Below are positions 24,851 through 34,530 of a stretch of 64,000 bases of DNA, piece after piece. The stretch spans positions 1 through 64,000 of the forward strand of contig NZ_BDCJ01000019.1 in NCBI RefSeq assembly GCF_001613445.1, in the 5' to 3' direction. The DNA is from Nocardia grenadensis NBRC 108939 (GTDB taxonomy: Bacteria; Actinomycetota; Actinomycetes; Mycobacteriales; Mycobacteriaceae). Below the pieces are notes generated by a model. The model saw only the letters and a list, made by a program, of their open reading frames with translations. It had not been told where the DNA came from and made no database searches. Every line of letters starts with the position of its first letter. Position 1 is the stretch's first letter. Made by a program: the position numbers and the translations under genes.

Positions 24851-25219
24851 GGGGCTGAACGGTTTCGACTGCGTACGTAGATTCAGGGGAAGCGTGTCGG
24901 TGCAGGCAAGAGACCACCGTAAGCGTCGTTGCAACCAATTAAGCGCCGATTCCAATCAGCGCGAGTACGCTCTCGCTGCCTAAGCGATAGCGTCTCTGTC
25001 GGCCCGAGGTTCGCCCTCGGCTTCGGTGCCGGCATCAGCTAGAGGGCTCACCGCGCGACTCGGTCGCGGAGTAGTGCGGGACATCCAACAGCGACTGGGA
25101 TCGTCATCCCGGCTTGTTCGCGAGACCGGGAGATCCGAGTAGAGGCACAGCGAACTGCACACGGAGAAGCCTTGATGACGCGGCGGAGGACCCGGGTTCG
25201 ATTCCCGGCAGCTCCACCA
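24851..25219 (+). ncRNA. ssrA: tmRNA
   Basis: 369 nt. The 5' GGGGCTGAACGGTTTCGAC and 3' GGTTCGATTCCCGGCAGCT-CCACCA ends form the alanyl tRNA-like domain; CCA is encoded. The tag frame is at 24945-24983. Pseudoknot-like GC helices fill 24990-25170. With SmpB it rescues stalled ribosomes by trans-translation. Confidence 0.97.
24945..24983 (+). CDS. tmRNA proteolysis tag
   Basis: The resume codon GCC begins the tag ADSNQREYALAA and ends with TAA. The closely related ADSHQRDYALAA is the mycobacterial form, which supports placement in the Mycobacteriales. Confidence 0.93.
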   Translation, partial: ADSNQREYALAA

Positions 25220-25253
25220 AAGGCCCGCAGGTCACCGACCTGCGGGCCTTTTC
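25219..25253 (+). terminator. Intrinsic terminator of ssrA
   Basis: AAAGGCCCGCAGGTC pairs with GACCTGCGGGCCTTT around ACC, followed by a T run (ttttc). The stem starts at the last base of the tmRNA. Confidence 0.92.
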
Positions 25254-25530
25254 TGTGCGCTGGTACCGGCGAGTGCTCCGCGAGGCCGGGCCGATCCGGC
25301 GGTGGCGCACGGACCGGAACGCCGCAATCCGGTGCGCGTCGAGGATCTCGACGCACGGTTCCCGGGCGTGCTGAATCCGGTCGCGGGCTGGGAGCCGCCG
25401 ACGGTCATGCATTCCTGTTACCCATCTTTTCTGTAACTCATCGTCCCACTAATGTGTATCATCACAGGTTCCGGTACATCGCCTGCCGCGACGCGTCGCC
25501 GCTGGTACCGGTGACGATCGAGGAGGATCG

Positions 25531-26433
25531 ATGAGGCTGTTCGGTACTGCCGCCCCCGTCCGGGCGACCGATCCGGGAGACATCGCGTTGCACGCGCGCG
25601 ATGTGCGCTTCGACTGGGCCGAGATCCCACTGCACTGGATGACCGCCGAACCCATCGCCTCCCATGTGATGAACTCGCTCAACCTCCTGCTACCCGAAGG
25701 CGAACGCAGTTTCCTGACCACTTTCGGCGAAGCCCTCCCGTTCGTGCGGGACGAGAAACTGCGCGAGGATATGCTCGGCTTCATCGGCCAGGAGTCGATG
25801 CACGCCGAAACTCACGCCGGCTCGCACGATATGCTGCTCACCGCCAACGGCATCGATCCGCGGCCGTTCCTGCGGCAGGCGGAATACCTGTTCCGCAAAA
25901 CCGTCGGCCCCCGGCAGGGGACCGGGACCCGGGCCGGGCGCCAGCAGCTGGTCGACCGGCTCGGGGTCATCGCGTCGCTGGAACACTTCTTCGCGTTCCT
26001 CGGCGACTGGGTGCTCAACAGTGACCTGGAACAGTTCGACGCCGACCCGCGCATGCTCGACCTGTACCGCTGGCACGGCGCCGAAGAAGTGGAACACCGC
26101 AATGTGGCCCACGATGTCGCCGAATACTTCGGCGTGGGCTACTTCCGGCGCGGCGCGCTGATGCTGCTGGTCTTCCCGTCGTTCCTGGTACTGCTGGTGC
26201 GCGGCACCAAATATCTGGTGCACCGGGACCCGTCCCTGCCCGACCTGGGCTATCCGCGGCTGCTGCTGCGGATCTTCGGCGCCATGCGGCGCGGTGCGCT
26301 ACCCGGCGTCCCCGCCCTGCTGATCAGTGCGCTGTCGACGTTCCGGCCGGGATACAGCCCGGAATCGGTGGGTTCCACCGCGCAGGCGATCGCCTATCTG
26401 GCGCAGTCCCCGGCCGCCCGGGCGGCCTCGTGA
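25531..26433 (+). CDS. PF10118-type metal-dependent protein (predicted di-iron)
   Basis: 300 residues. GFIGQESMHAETHAGSHDM and WHGAEEVEHRNVAHDVAEYF hold two E-x2-H pairs like ferritin-type di-iron sites, and a C-terminal hydrophobic helix (ALMLLVFPSFLVLLV) could seat it at the membrane. The family was named predicted metal-dependent hydrolase, but its motifs look like membrane-associated di-iron oxygenases. The next gene is a VanB-type reductase whose start overlaps this stop (GTGA), which fits an oxygenase with its own electron supply. Substrate unknown. Confidence 0.82.
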   Translation: MRLFGTAAPVRATDPGDIALHARDVRFDWAEIPLHWMTAEPIASHVMNSLNLLLPEGERSFLTTFGEALPFVRDEKLREDMLGFIGQESMHAETHAGSHDMLLTANGIDPRPFLRQAEYLFRKTVGPRQGTGTRAGRQQLVDRLGVIASLEHFFAFLGDWVLNSDLEQFDADPRMLDLYRWHGAEEVEHRNVAHDVAEYFGVGYFRRGALMLLVFPSFLVLLVRGTKYLVHRDPSLPDLGYPRLLLRIFGAMRRGALPGVPALLISALSTFRPGYSPESVGSTAQAIAYLAQSPAARAAS

Positions 26434-27548
26434 CCGTCGCCGGCCCGCATCCGAGGGCGTCGCTTCCGCTACCGGCCGACCTATACGGCAGACCGCGTCG
26501 CGACCGGACCCTGCGGCTGCTCGACGCCGTGGTGGACGCCCGCATGCGCTGGACCGCCCTCACCAATCGGCGCGAGCCGACATCGCGCGCGGACGACAGA
26601 CGGCTCGGTGTCCGCGTCGTCGAGCGGCGGATCCGGGCGCACGACAACGAGGTGGTGAGCCTGCGGCTGGCCGCGGCCGACGGCCGGGCCCTGCCGAGGT
26701 GGCGACCGGGCGCACATCTGGATGTGGAACTGCCTTCCGGGCGGCTGCGCCAGTACTCGCTGTGCGGGGACCCCGCCGATACCCGGACCTACCGGATCGC
26801 GGTCCGGCGCATCCCCGACGGCGGCGGAGGCTCCGAGGAGGTGCACCGGTCGTTGCGGGTCGGATCCGCGCTGACGGTGCGGGGCCCACGCAATGCGTTC
26901 CCGTTCGCGGTACCGGGCCACGGCTCTCCGGCCACCCGGCTACGGTTCGTGGCCGGAGGTATCGGTATCACCCCGATCCTGCCGATGATGCGACTGGCCG
27001 ACTCCCTCGGCATCGACTGGACCGCGCTGTACACCGGACGTGCCCGCGAGACCCTGCCCTTCCTCGACGAGGTCGAGTGCTTCGGCGACCGGGTCGCCGT
27101 GCGCACCGACGACCGATCCGGGCTGCCCACCGGTGCCGAACTGGCGGACGGCGTGGACCGGGGTACCGCGGTGTACTGCTGCGGTCCGGCACCGATGCTC
27201 GGTGCGGTCACCACCGCCCTGCGCGGGGTCTCGGGTGTGGAACTGCATTTCGAACAGTTCTCGGCGCCGCCGATCGTGAACGGGGTGCCGTTCGAGATCG
27301 AATTGGCCCGCAGCGGCGAGGTACTCGCTGTCCCGGCCGACCGGTCCGCCCTGGACGTATTGCTGGCGCACCGCCCCGACCAGCCGTACTCGTGCCGCCA
27401 GGGTTTCTGTCGCACCTGCCGGGTACAGGTCCTGTCCGGTACACCCGACCACCGCGATTGCGTCCTGACCCCGGCCGAACGTACCGCCGGTGACCTGCTG
27501 GCATGCGTATCACGCTGTGCGGGTGACCGTCTGGTACTCGACCTCTAG
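26430..27548 (+). CDS. PDR/VanB-type reductase, flavin-NAD-[2Fe-2S]
   Basis: 372 residues. The flavin domain has LRQYSLCGDP, the NAD domain has FVAGGIGITPILPMM and YCCGPAPML, and the C-terminal plant-type ferredoxin domain has SCRQGFCRTCRVQVLSG plus a later HRDC cysteine, giving the four ligands of a [2Fe-2S] cluster. It carries electrons from NAD(P)H to a partner oxygenase, most likely the di-iron protein encoded just upstream with a 4-bp overlap. The first 60 residues are a non-conserved basic extension. The GTG start is fixed by the overlap. Confidence 0.92.
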   Translation: MTVAGPHPRASLPLPADLYGRPRRDRTLRLLDAVVDARMRWTALTNRREPTSRADDRRLGVRVVERRIRAHDNEVVSLRLAAADGRALPRWRPGAHLDVELPSGRLRQYSLCGDPADTRTYRIAVRRIPDGGGGSEEVHRSLRVGSALTVRGPRNAFPFAVPGHGSPATRLRFVAGGIGITPILPMMRLADSLGIDWTALYTGRARETLPFLDEVECFGDRVAVRTDDRSGLPTGAELADGVDRGTAVYCCGPAPMLGAVTTALRGVSGVELHFEQFSAPPIVNGVPFEIELARSGEVLAVPADRSALDVLLAHRPDQPYSCRQGFCRTCRVQVLSGTPDHRDCVLTPAERTAGDLLACVSRCAGDRLVLDL

Positions 27549-27574
27549 CATTCCGTGAGCACCGAGGAGTAAGC

Positions 27575-28540
27575 GTGACCGAATCCGGCAACGAACCCAT
27601 CGCGACCCGGCGCACGGTGCGCAGCGGCGCCTTCGACCTCGCGGTCTACGAGTACGGCGACCCCGCCGCCGATACCGTGGTGCTGGTCCATGGCTGGCCC
27701 GATACGAGCCACCTGTGGCACGGGGTGATCCCGCTGCTGGCCGATCGATTTCACGTGGTGGCCTATGACACCCGCGGTCACGGCGCCTCCACCCGCACCG
27801 GCCGGGTCGCCGATTTCCGGCTCGCGGAACTGGCCGCGGACTTCTTCGCGGTCGCCGACGCGGTCAGCCCCGACCGGCCGGTCCACGTCCTCGCGCACGA
27901 CTGGGGTTCGGTCCAGGTCTGGGAGGCGGTCTGTGAGCCGCGGGCGGGCGGGCGCATCGCCTCATTCACCTCGGTCTCCGGCCCGAACCTCGACCACCTG
28001 GGCAAATGGGTGCGCGACCGGCTCGGCCGGCCCGGCCCGCGCAATATCTGGCAGCCTTTCACCCAGTTGCTGTCCTCGGCCTACACCGGGTTCTTCATGA
28101 CCCCCGGTCTGCCGCGACTGGCGTTCGGCCTGCTCGCCACCGAGCACCGCTGGCGCCGGGTCATCCAGCTCATGAACGACACCGAACCGTCGACGATCTT
28201 CTTCGCCCCGACACTGAAGCGGGATATGGTCGACGGTCTGCTCATCTACCGCGCGAATATCTTCGCGCATCTGCTGAATCCGCGCGAACGCACCACCGAC
28301 GTACCGGTCCAGCTCATCGTCGCCGGTCGCGATATCGCCGTGCGGCCGGCCGGTTACGACGATACGGGCCGGTGGGTCTCCCGGTTGTGGCGCCGCGATA
28401 TCCCCGCCGGACACTGGATGCCGTTCTCCCATGCCGCGCTACTGGCCACCGCCACCACGGAATTCGTGGAGGCACTGCGCTACGGCGAGGTCGCCGTCGG
28501 GGTCACCGCGCTACGGTCCGGCGCGCAGCCGTCGCGCTGA
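27575..28540 (+). CDS. Alpha/beta-fold hydrolase, epoxide-hydrolase-like
   Basis: 321 residues. VLVHGWPDTSHLWHGVIPLL is the oxyanion-hole HGWP motif of epoxide hydrolases and haloalkane dehalogenases. The nucleophile elbow reads VLAHDWGSVQVWE, with Asp as nucleophile. GHWMPFSHA supplies the catalytic histidine. It follows the reductase by 26 bp in what looks like one operon. One coherent idea is that the oxygenase makes an epoxide that this enzyme opens; an ester or lactone substrate is also possible. Confidence 0.85.
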   Translation: MTESGNEPIATRRTVRSGAFDLAVYEYGDPAADTVVLVHGWPDTSHLWHGVIPLLADRFHVVAYDTRGHGASTRTGRVADFRLAELAADFFAVADAVSPDRPVHVLAHDWGSVQVWEAVCEPRAGGRIASFTSVSGPNLDHLGKWVRDRLGRPGPRNIWQPFTQLLSSAYTGFFMTPGLPRLAFGLLATEHRWRRVIQLMNDTEPSTIFFAPTLKRDMVDGLLIYRANIFAHLLNPRERTTDVPVQLIVAGRDIAVRPAGYDDTGRWVSRLWRRDIPAGHWMPFSHAALLATATTEFVEALRYGEVAVGVTALRSGAQPSR

Positions 28541-28588
28541 TCGCGGGCGATCCGGCCCACCGGCACGAACCGACCTGCTCCGGGCCGC

Positions 28589-29563
28589 TCACGACACGGC
28601 GGGTCGCCGGGTGGCGCGCCGGAAGCGTTCGCCCCAGACCCGGATGTGCTCGACCAGTTCCGGGGGTTCCAGAACCTGGAACTCGGCGTCGAGCGATCCC
28701 AGTGTCAGGGCGGGCCAGTCCAGCGAATCGGTGGTCATTGTGATCCGGCAACGGCCCGCGTCGATCTCCTCGACACTGCCCCAGCGTCCGAGACGCTGCC
28801 GCACCGACTCCGCCGGGGCTTCGACCAGTGCCTCGATCCGATGCAGATGCGGCATATTGTCCACGCCGGAACGGACGAACTCCGCGGCGTCCGCGGTGGG
28901 CAATTCCCGTGGTCGGAAACGCGCCCCGTCACCCGCCGGGCCGGTGAGCCGGTCGACCCGGAAACTGCGCCAATCGTGGCGGGTCAGGTCGAAGGCCACC
29001 AGGTACCAGCGCCGGCCCAGAGCGACCAGGCGATGCGGTTCGACATGCCGGACGCTTCGGCGGCCGTCGGCGGCGGTGTAGGTGAAGCGCAACCGCTCGC
29101 TGTCGCGGCAGGTCAGGGCCACCGTGGCGAGCGACGCCGGATCGAGGGCGGCGGAACGGTCGCCGCCCCAGTCCGCGGGCACCGTCATGGCCCGGATCGC
29201 CTCCACCCGTTTACGCAGCCGGGGCGGCATCACCTGCACTACCTTCGCCAGCGCGCGTACCGAGGACTCCGCGACGCCCTCCACCATGCCCTGCGTTGCG
29301 AACTGCAGTCCGACCACGAGTGCCACGGCTTCGTCGTCGTCGACCATCAGCGGCGGTAGCGCCGCCCCGGCGGCGAGCTGGTAGCCGCCGTCGACACCGC
29401 GTTGCGCTTCCACCGGATACCCCAGATCGCGCAGCCGGTCGATATCGCGCCGCAGGGTCCGCGGCGAGACTCCCAGCCGCTGCGCCAGCTCGGTGCCGGG
29501 CCAGTATTTGTGGGTCTGCAGCAGCGACAGCAGGCGCAGCGTCCGCGTGCTCGTATTGGCCAT
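28589..29563 (-). CDS. HTH-WYL transcriptional regulator
   Basis: 324 residues. N-terminal winged helix: TRTLRLLSLLQTHKYWPGTE, LAQRLGVSPRTLRRDIDRLR. The WYL core follows, with DSERLRFTYTAADGR, RHVEPHRLVALGRRWYLVAF and FRVDRLTGP, and a C-terminal WCX-like extension. WYL proteins sense nucleic acid or small ligands and often control DNA-damage, defence or metabolic genes. It is convergent with the alpha/beta hydrolase operon, so its target is not evident from position. Confidence 0.88.
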   Translation of the reverse strand: MANTSTRTLRLLSLLQTHKYWPGTELAQRLGVSPRTLRRDIDRLRDLGYPVEAQRGVDGGYQLAAGAALPPLMVDDDEAVALVVGLQFATQGMVEGVAESSVRALAKVVQVMPPRLRKRVEAIRAMTVPADWGGDRSAALDPASLATVALTCRDSERLRFTYTAADGRRSVRHVEPHRLVALGRRWYLVAFDLTRHDWRSFRVDRLTGPAGDGARFRPRELPTADAAEFVRSGVDNMPHLHRIEALVEAPAESVRQRLGRWGSVEEIDAGRCRITMTTDSLDWPALTLGSLDAEFQVLEPPELVEHIRVWGERFRRATRRPAVS

Positions 29564-29672
29564 ACCGTCGATTGTTCTCGAATTGCGGTCGGTTATTGGC
29601 CGCTGGGTCCGGATTTCGCTGAAGACCGGCCGGCACCACGAGTTCGCCGCCGTTCCGGGCCCGGCGCCCCGG

Positions 29673-30668
29673 CTAGTGCGTTCCGAGTGCCCGCAGTGAT
29701 ACGCCGGTGATGGTGTCGGCGAAGATTGAGCCGTCGGCGTGCTTACGGCCGTAGACCATGATCGGGGCACCCTCGGCGATCGCCTCGATGGTGGTGGCGA
29801 TCAGCACGTAGATCTTGGTGTGGTCATCGGTGTGCACCACGACCTCCGAATGGCTGATCTCGCTCTTCACAGTGAGCGTGCTGCCGTCGTTGGTGAGCAC
29901 CTTCCCCCATACGAAACCGGCCCCGATATCGGGGGATTCCGCAGCCGGCGCCGCGGTCTCGCGGGGCGTCATGGTCGAGGCGGCGATGGCCGCGGTCGGG
30001 GCGGCGGCCGAGTCGGAATCGGTCGTCCGCCCGAGGTAGAAGAATCCCACGGCGAGCAGCACAGCCATCCCGAGGCACAGGCCGAGCAGCGCGTGGCCGC
30101 CGACGGGAAGCAGTTCCAGAGCTTCGGCGTCCGGTCCGGTCCACACCGGATTCACGGTCTCGGGAGGCGGGCCCGCATGATGGGGCACTCGCGCCGTCGC
30201 CGCCGGGCCGGCCGGTATCCGGGCCGGGTGCGGCACCGGCGGATCGGGCACGGTCCACCGCCGTCCGCCGTCGTCGACAGCGGATTCCGTGGGCCGGCGT
30301 TCCGCCGGCGCCTGCTCGGCGAGGAGATCCGTGGATCGGTCCCGCTTCGGGTCGCATTCCGGTCGGCCGAGTGCCGAGGGTGATGCACTCGGCGCGGGGC
30401 CCGGCCCGCGGCCGGGCGGGCACTCGGCTAGATCGTCCTCGCTGTCGGACTCGGCGTCCTCGGCCCGCATATCGGCCGCGAGGCCGGAGTCGTGCGCGGC
30501 GGTTCCGAGTAGCCGCACCGAGTCGAGCGACCCGGTAGCTGCCGGGCGATTGCGGTGCGCCCGAGACCTCGCGGCCCGGATGACTCCCGGGTCCAAACTG
30601 CCGAACTGGTCGGCGGACAAGCCCGCGCGGTGGCGCGACCGCGACCACGGAGTGTGCTTGTTGGACAT
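29673..30668 (-). CDS. Single-pass membrane protein with DUF5666-like domain
   Basis: 331 residues in three parts: about 200 residues of charged, Pro-rich cytoplasmic sequence without predicted structure; a membrane helix (HALLGLCLGMAVLLAVGFFY); and an external domain of about 85 residues with FVWGKVLTNDGSTLTVKSE, VVVHTDDHTKIYVL and GAPIMVYGRKHADGSIFADT. The external part resembles DUF5666, a small beta-barrel repeat of unknown function. The ATG at 30668 opens MSNKHTPWSRSRHRAGL. It lies between recQ upstream and the WYL regulator downstream on the same strand. Confidence 0.75.
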   Translation of the reverse strand: MSNKHTPWSRSRHRAGLSADQFGSLDPGVIRAARSRAHRNRPAATGSLDSVRLLGTAAHDSGLAADMRAEDAESDSEDDLAECPPGRGPGPAPSASPSALGRPECDPKRDRSTDLLAEQAPAERRPTESAVDDGGRRWTVPDPPVPHPARIPAGPAATARVPHHAGPPPETVNPVWTGPDAEALELLPVGGHALLGLCLGMAVLLAVGFFYLGRTTDSDSAAAPTAAIAASTMTPRETAAPAAESPDIGAGFVWGKVLTNDGSTLTVKSEISHSEVVVHTDDHTKIYVLIATTIEAIAEGAPIMVYGRKHADGSIFADTITGVSLRALGTH

Positions 30669-30769
30669 ACTGCCAGGTTAGGTCCTCTGTTCAGGCCCCT
30701 ATCGTCACTGACGGGAGGAATCATAGGATGAAAGCGGCTCTGTCACAGCAGGTTCCGCCCACCCTTGGC

Positions 30770-32647
30770 TCATCCGGCCGCCAGCACCTCGAGAACCTGC
30801 TCCCCGTAACGGGACAGCTTGTTCTCGCCGACACCGTTCACCGTGCCCAGCTCCCGCAGATCGGCGGGCTTGCGGGCGGCGATATCGCGGAGGGTGGCAT
30901 CGTGGAACACCACGTACGCGGGAACACCCTGTTCCTTGGCGGTGTCGGCCCGCCACTGCCGCAATTTCTCGAACAGCGCGGTATCGGCGGTATCGAGATC
31001 GGCAGGCGCGGCTCGGCCGGATTTCGCGCTGCGCGCCGCTCGCGCGGGGGTGGGCCGCTCCGGTTCACGGCGTAGCGCGACGGTCCGGCCGTCGAAGAGC
31101 ACGGCTTCGCTGGCCTCGGTCAGGGTGAGCACCCCGTAATCGCCGTGGACCGCGAGCAGCCCCTGGGCCAGCAGCTGCCGGACCACCCCCCGCCACTGGG
31201 TGTCACGCAGATCGGTGCCGACGCCGAACACGCTGAGTTCGTGGTGGTCGTACTGCTGCACCTTCTGGTTCTTCTTGCCGAGCAGGATATCGATGAGATG
31301 ACCCGCGCCGAAGCTCTGCCCGCGCTCCCGTTTCAAGCGCAGTACCGCCGAGAGCAGTTTCTGCGCGGCCACGGTGCCGTCCCACGATTCGGGCGGGTTC
31401 AGGCAGGTATCGCAATTGCCGCACGGCTGCGGCGACTGACCGAAGTAGGCCAGCAGCCGGGCCCGGCGACAGTCGACCGTCTCGCACAGGGCGAGCATCG
31501 CGTCCAGGTGTAGCTGCAACTGACGGCGGTGCGCGGCATCTCCGTCGGAGGTCTCGATGAGTTTGCGCTGCTGCACCACGTCCTGCAGGCCGTAGACCAT
31601 CCACGCGGTGGACGGCAGCCCGTCCCGCCCGGCACGTCCGGTCTCCTGGTAGTAGCCCTCGACGGATTTGGGCAGATCGAGGTGGGCGACGAACCGCACG
31701 TCGGGTTTGTCGATACCCATACCGAAGGCAATGGTCGCCACGACCACCAGGCCCTCCTCGCGCAGGAAGCGCGCCTGGTTCTCCGCGCGGGTACGGTTGT
31801 CCAGGCCCGCGTGGTACGGGACGGCCCGGATACCGTTCTCGGTGAGGAACGCGGCGGTCTTCTCGACGGAGTTTCGGGACAGGCAGTAGACGATGCCGGC
31901 GTCGCCGGGATGCTCGGCGCGCAGGAACTCCAGGAGCTGCCGATCGGGCCGGTTCTTCGGTTCGATGCGGTACTGGATATTCGGCCGGTCGAAACTGGCC
32001 ACGAAGCGGCGGGCACCGCCCAGATCGAGCCTGGTGATGATCTCGTCGCGGGTCTTCTCGGTGGCGGTCGCGGTGAGCGCGATCCGGGGCACGTCGGGCC
32101 AGCGTTCGTGCAGCACGGACAGCGCCAGATAGTCGGGCCGGAAATCGTGACCCCACTGCGAGACGCAATGCGCCTCGTCGATCGCGAACAGCGCGATCCG
32201 GCCCCGGTCGAGCAGTTGGGCGGTGGATTCCATCCGCAGCCGCTCCGGCGCCAGATACAGCAGATCGAGTTCGCCGGCCGCGAACTGCGCTTCCACGGTG
32301 CGGCGTTCGTCCGGGAACTGGGTGGAGTTCAGGAAGCCGGCCCGCACCCCGAGCGCGCTGAGCGCGTCCACCTGGTCCTGCATGAGCGCGATCAGCGGGG
32401 AAACCACCACTCCGACGCCGTCGCGGACCAGCGCGGGAATCTGATAACACAGCGATTTGCCACCGCCGGTGGGCATGAGCACCAGCGCGTCGCCACCGCC
32501 GATCACCTGGTCGACGATCGCGCGCTGTTCGCCCCGGAAACTGTCGTAACCGAAGACCCGGTTCAGAATCCGCTGTGCCGCATCGGATTCGGCACCGGAC
32601 TCGGGCACGGGCACGGGCGGGGCTTCGGGGGCTTCCACGCGGCCCAT
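30770..32647 (-). CDS. recQ: ATP-dependent DNA helicase RecQ
   Basis: 625 residues with the full layout: motif 0 (FGYDSFRGEQRAIVDQVIGG), Walker A MPTGGGKSLCYQIP, DEAH box FAIDEAHCVSQWGHDFRPDY, motif III ALTATA, motif VI QETGRAGRDG, the RQC zinc site (CETVDCRRARLLAYFG with CGNCDTC), a winged helix, and a C-terminal HRDC domain (FEKLRQWRADTAKEQGVPAY). It unwinds DNA 3' to 5' in recombination and fork repair. The ATG at 32647 is chosen; an in-frame ATG about 90 bp upstream would add a basic lead without homology. Confidence 0.96.
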   Translation of the reverse strand: MGRVEAPEAPPVPVPESGAESDAAQRILNRVFGYDSFRGEQRAIVDQVIGGGDALVLMPTGGGKSLCYQIPALVRDGVGVVVSPLIALMQDQVDALSALGVRAGFLNSTQFPDERRTVEAQFAAGELDLLYLAPERLRMESTAQLLDRGRIALFAIDEAHCVSQWGHDFRPDYLALSVLHERWPDVPRIALTATATEKTRDEIITRLDLGGARRFVASFDRPNIQYRIEPKNRPDRQLLEFLRAEHPGDAGIVYCLSRNSVEKTAAFLTENGIRAVPYHAGLDNRTRAENQARFLREEGLVVVATIAFGMGIDKPDVRFVAHLDLPKSVEGYYQETGRAGRDGLPSTAWMVYGLQDVVQQRKLIETSDGDAAHRRQLQLHLDAMLALCETVDCRRARLLAYFGQSPQPCGNCDTCLNPPESWDGTVAAQKLLSAVLRLKRERGQSFGAGHLIDILLGKKNQKVQQYDHHELSVFGVGTDLRDTQWRGVVRQLLAQGLLAVHGDYGVLTLTEASEAVLFDGRTVALRREPERPTPARAARSAKSGRAAPADLDTADTALFEKLRQWRADTAKEQGVPAYVVFHDATLRDIAARKPADLRELGTVNGVGENKLSRYGEQVLEVLAAG

Positions 32648-32814
32648 CCTACGAGCACCACCGGACAACCTGCGGGGCGTCCGGCGCGGACGCCGAGGTC
32701 CTGCGCGTAGTGCATACATGTGGATGAACCGGGATCCGCCGCCACCGCCGACACCGTGACCAGGGGCGCGCCGAATCGCGCGGTACCGCCGTGGATCACT
32801 TAGGTTTGTCCGGT

Positions 32815-33786
32815 ATGGCATCCAGAACACGATCGCGCGCCCGGTGGGCGATGTGCACCGCCGCAACGGCAGCAGCGGCCTGGGTGAGCGCGGCGCCCGC
32901 GCACGCACAGGAATTCCCGGCCATGTGCGCCGACGGCTGGCAGGCGACCACGATCGTCGAGGGGGTCGGCAATCTGGAGAACCTGGATTCCGACGGGGCC
33001 GGTGGCTTCTATGTCACCGGCATCGTCGACGGCTACCTCGCCCACGTATCGGCCGACGGGTCGTTCGAGAAGCTGGTCACCGGACTGCAGCATCCGGCAG
33101 GCGTCCGGGTGGCCGGGCGCTCGGTGTACTTTCTGACCGGCGACGGGGTGACAGATCCGCCGGGCACGCTCCAGCGCTACGACCTCGACACCGGCGCGGT
33201 GACCGTGCTCCGCACCGGGCTCAACGGCCCGAACGGCCTGCTGTTGCTTCCCGACGGGGACCTGCTGATCAGCACGATCGGTCTGTCGCGGGCACCCACC
33301 GGAATCGCCCGGTACCGGCCGTCGACGGGTGAGTTCACGGAATCGTGGTCACCGCTCCCGCTGACCAACGGCCTGGCCCTGGCCCCCGACGGGGAATCGA
33401 TCTACACGGACAATCTGACCATGCGGATCTTCCGGATCCCCCTGGATTCGCCCGCCGAGGCGCAGGTGGTCGCGGGGCCTCCGAACCTGCTCACCGTTCC
33501 CGACGATATGGAGGCCACCCGCGCCGGTGACCTGTACGTCGCCGATCACGGAGTCGGCGCGATCTACCGGGTGGACCCGGCCACGGGGGCCGGATGCGCG
33601 ATCATCGCGGGCCTGATCAGACGGCCCGACCCGGTCCGGACCGTGCCCGATGGCACCACCTCGGTGCGGATCGCCCGCGACGGCGAGTCGTGGGCACTGT
33701 TTGTGACGGGGATGGACGGGGCGCTGCGGCGGTTGAACCCGCCCCCGGATATAGATCTGACACCGGCCGACGCCACGCATCGCTGA
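32815..33786 (+). CDS. Secreted SMP-30/gluconolactonase-like beta-propeller
   Basis: 323 residues. A signal peptide is evident (RSRARWAMCTAATAAAAWVS then AAPAHAQE, cleavage after AHA). The rest is six-bladed propeller sequence: GLNGPNGLLLLPDGDLLIST, LTNGLALAPDGESIYTDN, DDMEATRAGDLYVADHGVGA. The NGL/NGLA and DD motifs resemble the metal site of SMP-30 lactonases, although many secreted members have no known activity. The ATG at 32815 is divergent from recQ with 167 bp between. Confidence 0.82.
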   Translation: MASRTRSRARWAMCTAATAAAAWVSAAPAHAQEFPAMCADGWQATTIVEGVGNLENLDSDGAGGFYVTGIVDGYLAHVSADGSFEKLVTGLQHPAGVRVAGRSVYFLTGDGVTDPPGTLQRYDLDTGAVTVLRTGLNGPNGLLLLPDGDLLISTIGLSRAPTGIARYRPSTGEFTESWSPLPLTNGLALAPDGESIYTDNLTMRIFRIPLDSPAEAQVVAGPPNLLTVPDDMEATRAGDLYVADHGVGAIYRVDPATGAGCAIIAGLIRRPDPVRTVPDGTTSVRIARDGESWALFVTGMDGALRRLNPPPDIDLTPADATHR

Positions 33787-33921
33787 TCGGAATTGCCGGC
33801 TCAGAGATAACTTTCGGAAGATCCGAACTGTCGCGCAATTGAGGTCGGAAAGTGGCCGCTGAGGGTCATATCGTGCTTCTCGAACACGGAATCCACCGAA
33901 CCCTTACGGAAGGCGAAGATC

Positions 33922-34473
33922 TTGAGCGAGAACTCCACCCGCCCCCGGCCCGACACCGCCGCGCCCCTGTCCGGTGAACGCGCCGACCTGCTGGCCGAAC
34001 TGCGGGCCGCGCGCTTCTTCCTGCGCTTCACCGCCCGCCAGCTGACCGAGGAACAGGCCGCGGCCCGCCCGACTCCCAGCACACTGTGCGTAGGTGGCCT
34101 GATCAAACATGTGACCGGGGTCGAGCGCGGCTGGGTGGATTTCATCGTCGACGGAATCTCTACCTCGAAGGATTTCGACGAACTGACGCCCGAGGATTTC
34201 GCGGCCCGGGAGAACGAATTCCGGATGCTGCCGGGTGAGACGCTCGCCGGGGTCCTCGCCGCCTACGACGAGGTGGCGCGCCGAACCGACGAGATGGTGG
34301 CCACCCTGCCCGATCTGGATGCGAAGTGGCCGCTGCCCAAGGCGCCCTGGTTCCAGGAAACCCACTGGTCGACGCGCCGGGTACTGCTGCACATCATCGC
34401 CGAGACCACGCAGCACGCGGGGCACGCGGACATCATCCGCGAGGCGATCGACGGCGCCAAGACCATGGGCTGA
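33922..34473 (+). CDS. DinB-family protein, mycothiol-transferase-like
   Basis: 183 residues, four-helix DinB fold. The three metal histidines are recognisable in GGLIKHVTGVERGWVD, in the central helix region, and in LLHIIAETTQHAGHADIIRE. LRFTARQLTEEQAAARPTPS is the typical start of the DUF664 subgroup, several of whose actinobacterial members are mycothiol-dependent transferases. The TTG at 33922 is the likely start. No operon partner is seen. Confidence 0.82.
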   Translation: MSENSTRPRPDTAAPLSGERADLLAELRAARFFLRFTARQLTEEQAAARPTPSTLCVGGLIKHVTGVERGWVDFIVDGISTSKDFDELTPEDFAARENEFRMLPGETLAGVLAAYDEVARRTDEMVATLPDLDAKWPLPKAPWFQETHWSTRRVLLHIIAETTQHAGHADIIREAIDGAKTMG

Positions 34474-34530
34474 CGGACCGGGAGGACCCCGCGCCCGCGC
34501 CGGGCGCGGGGCTCTGCCGCGTGCGGTAGG

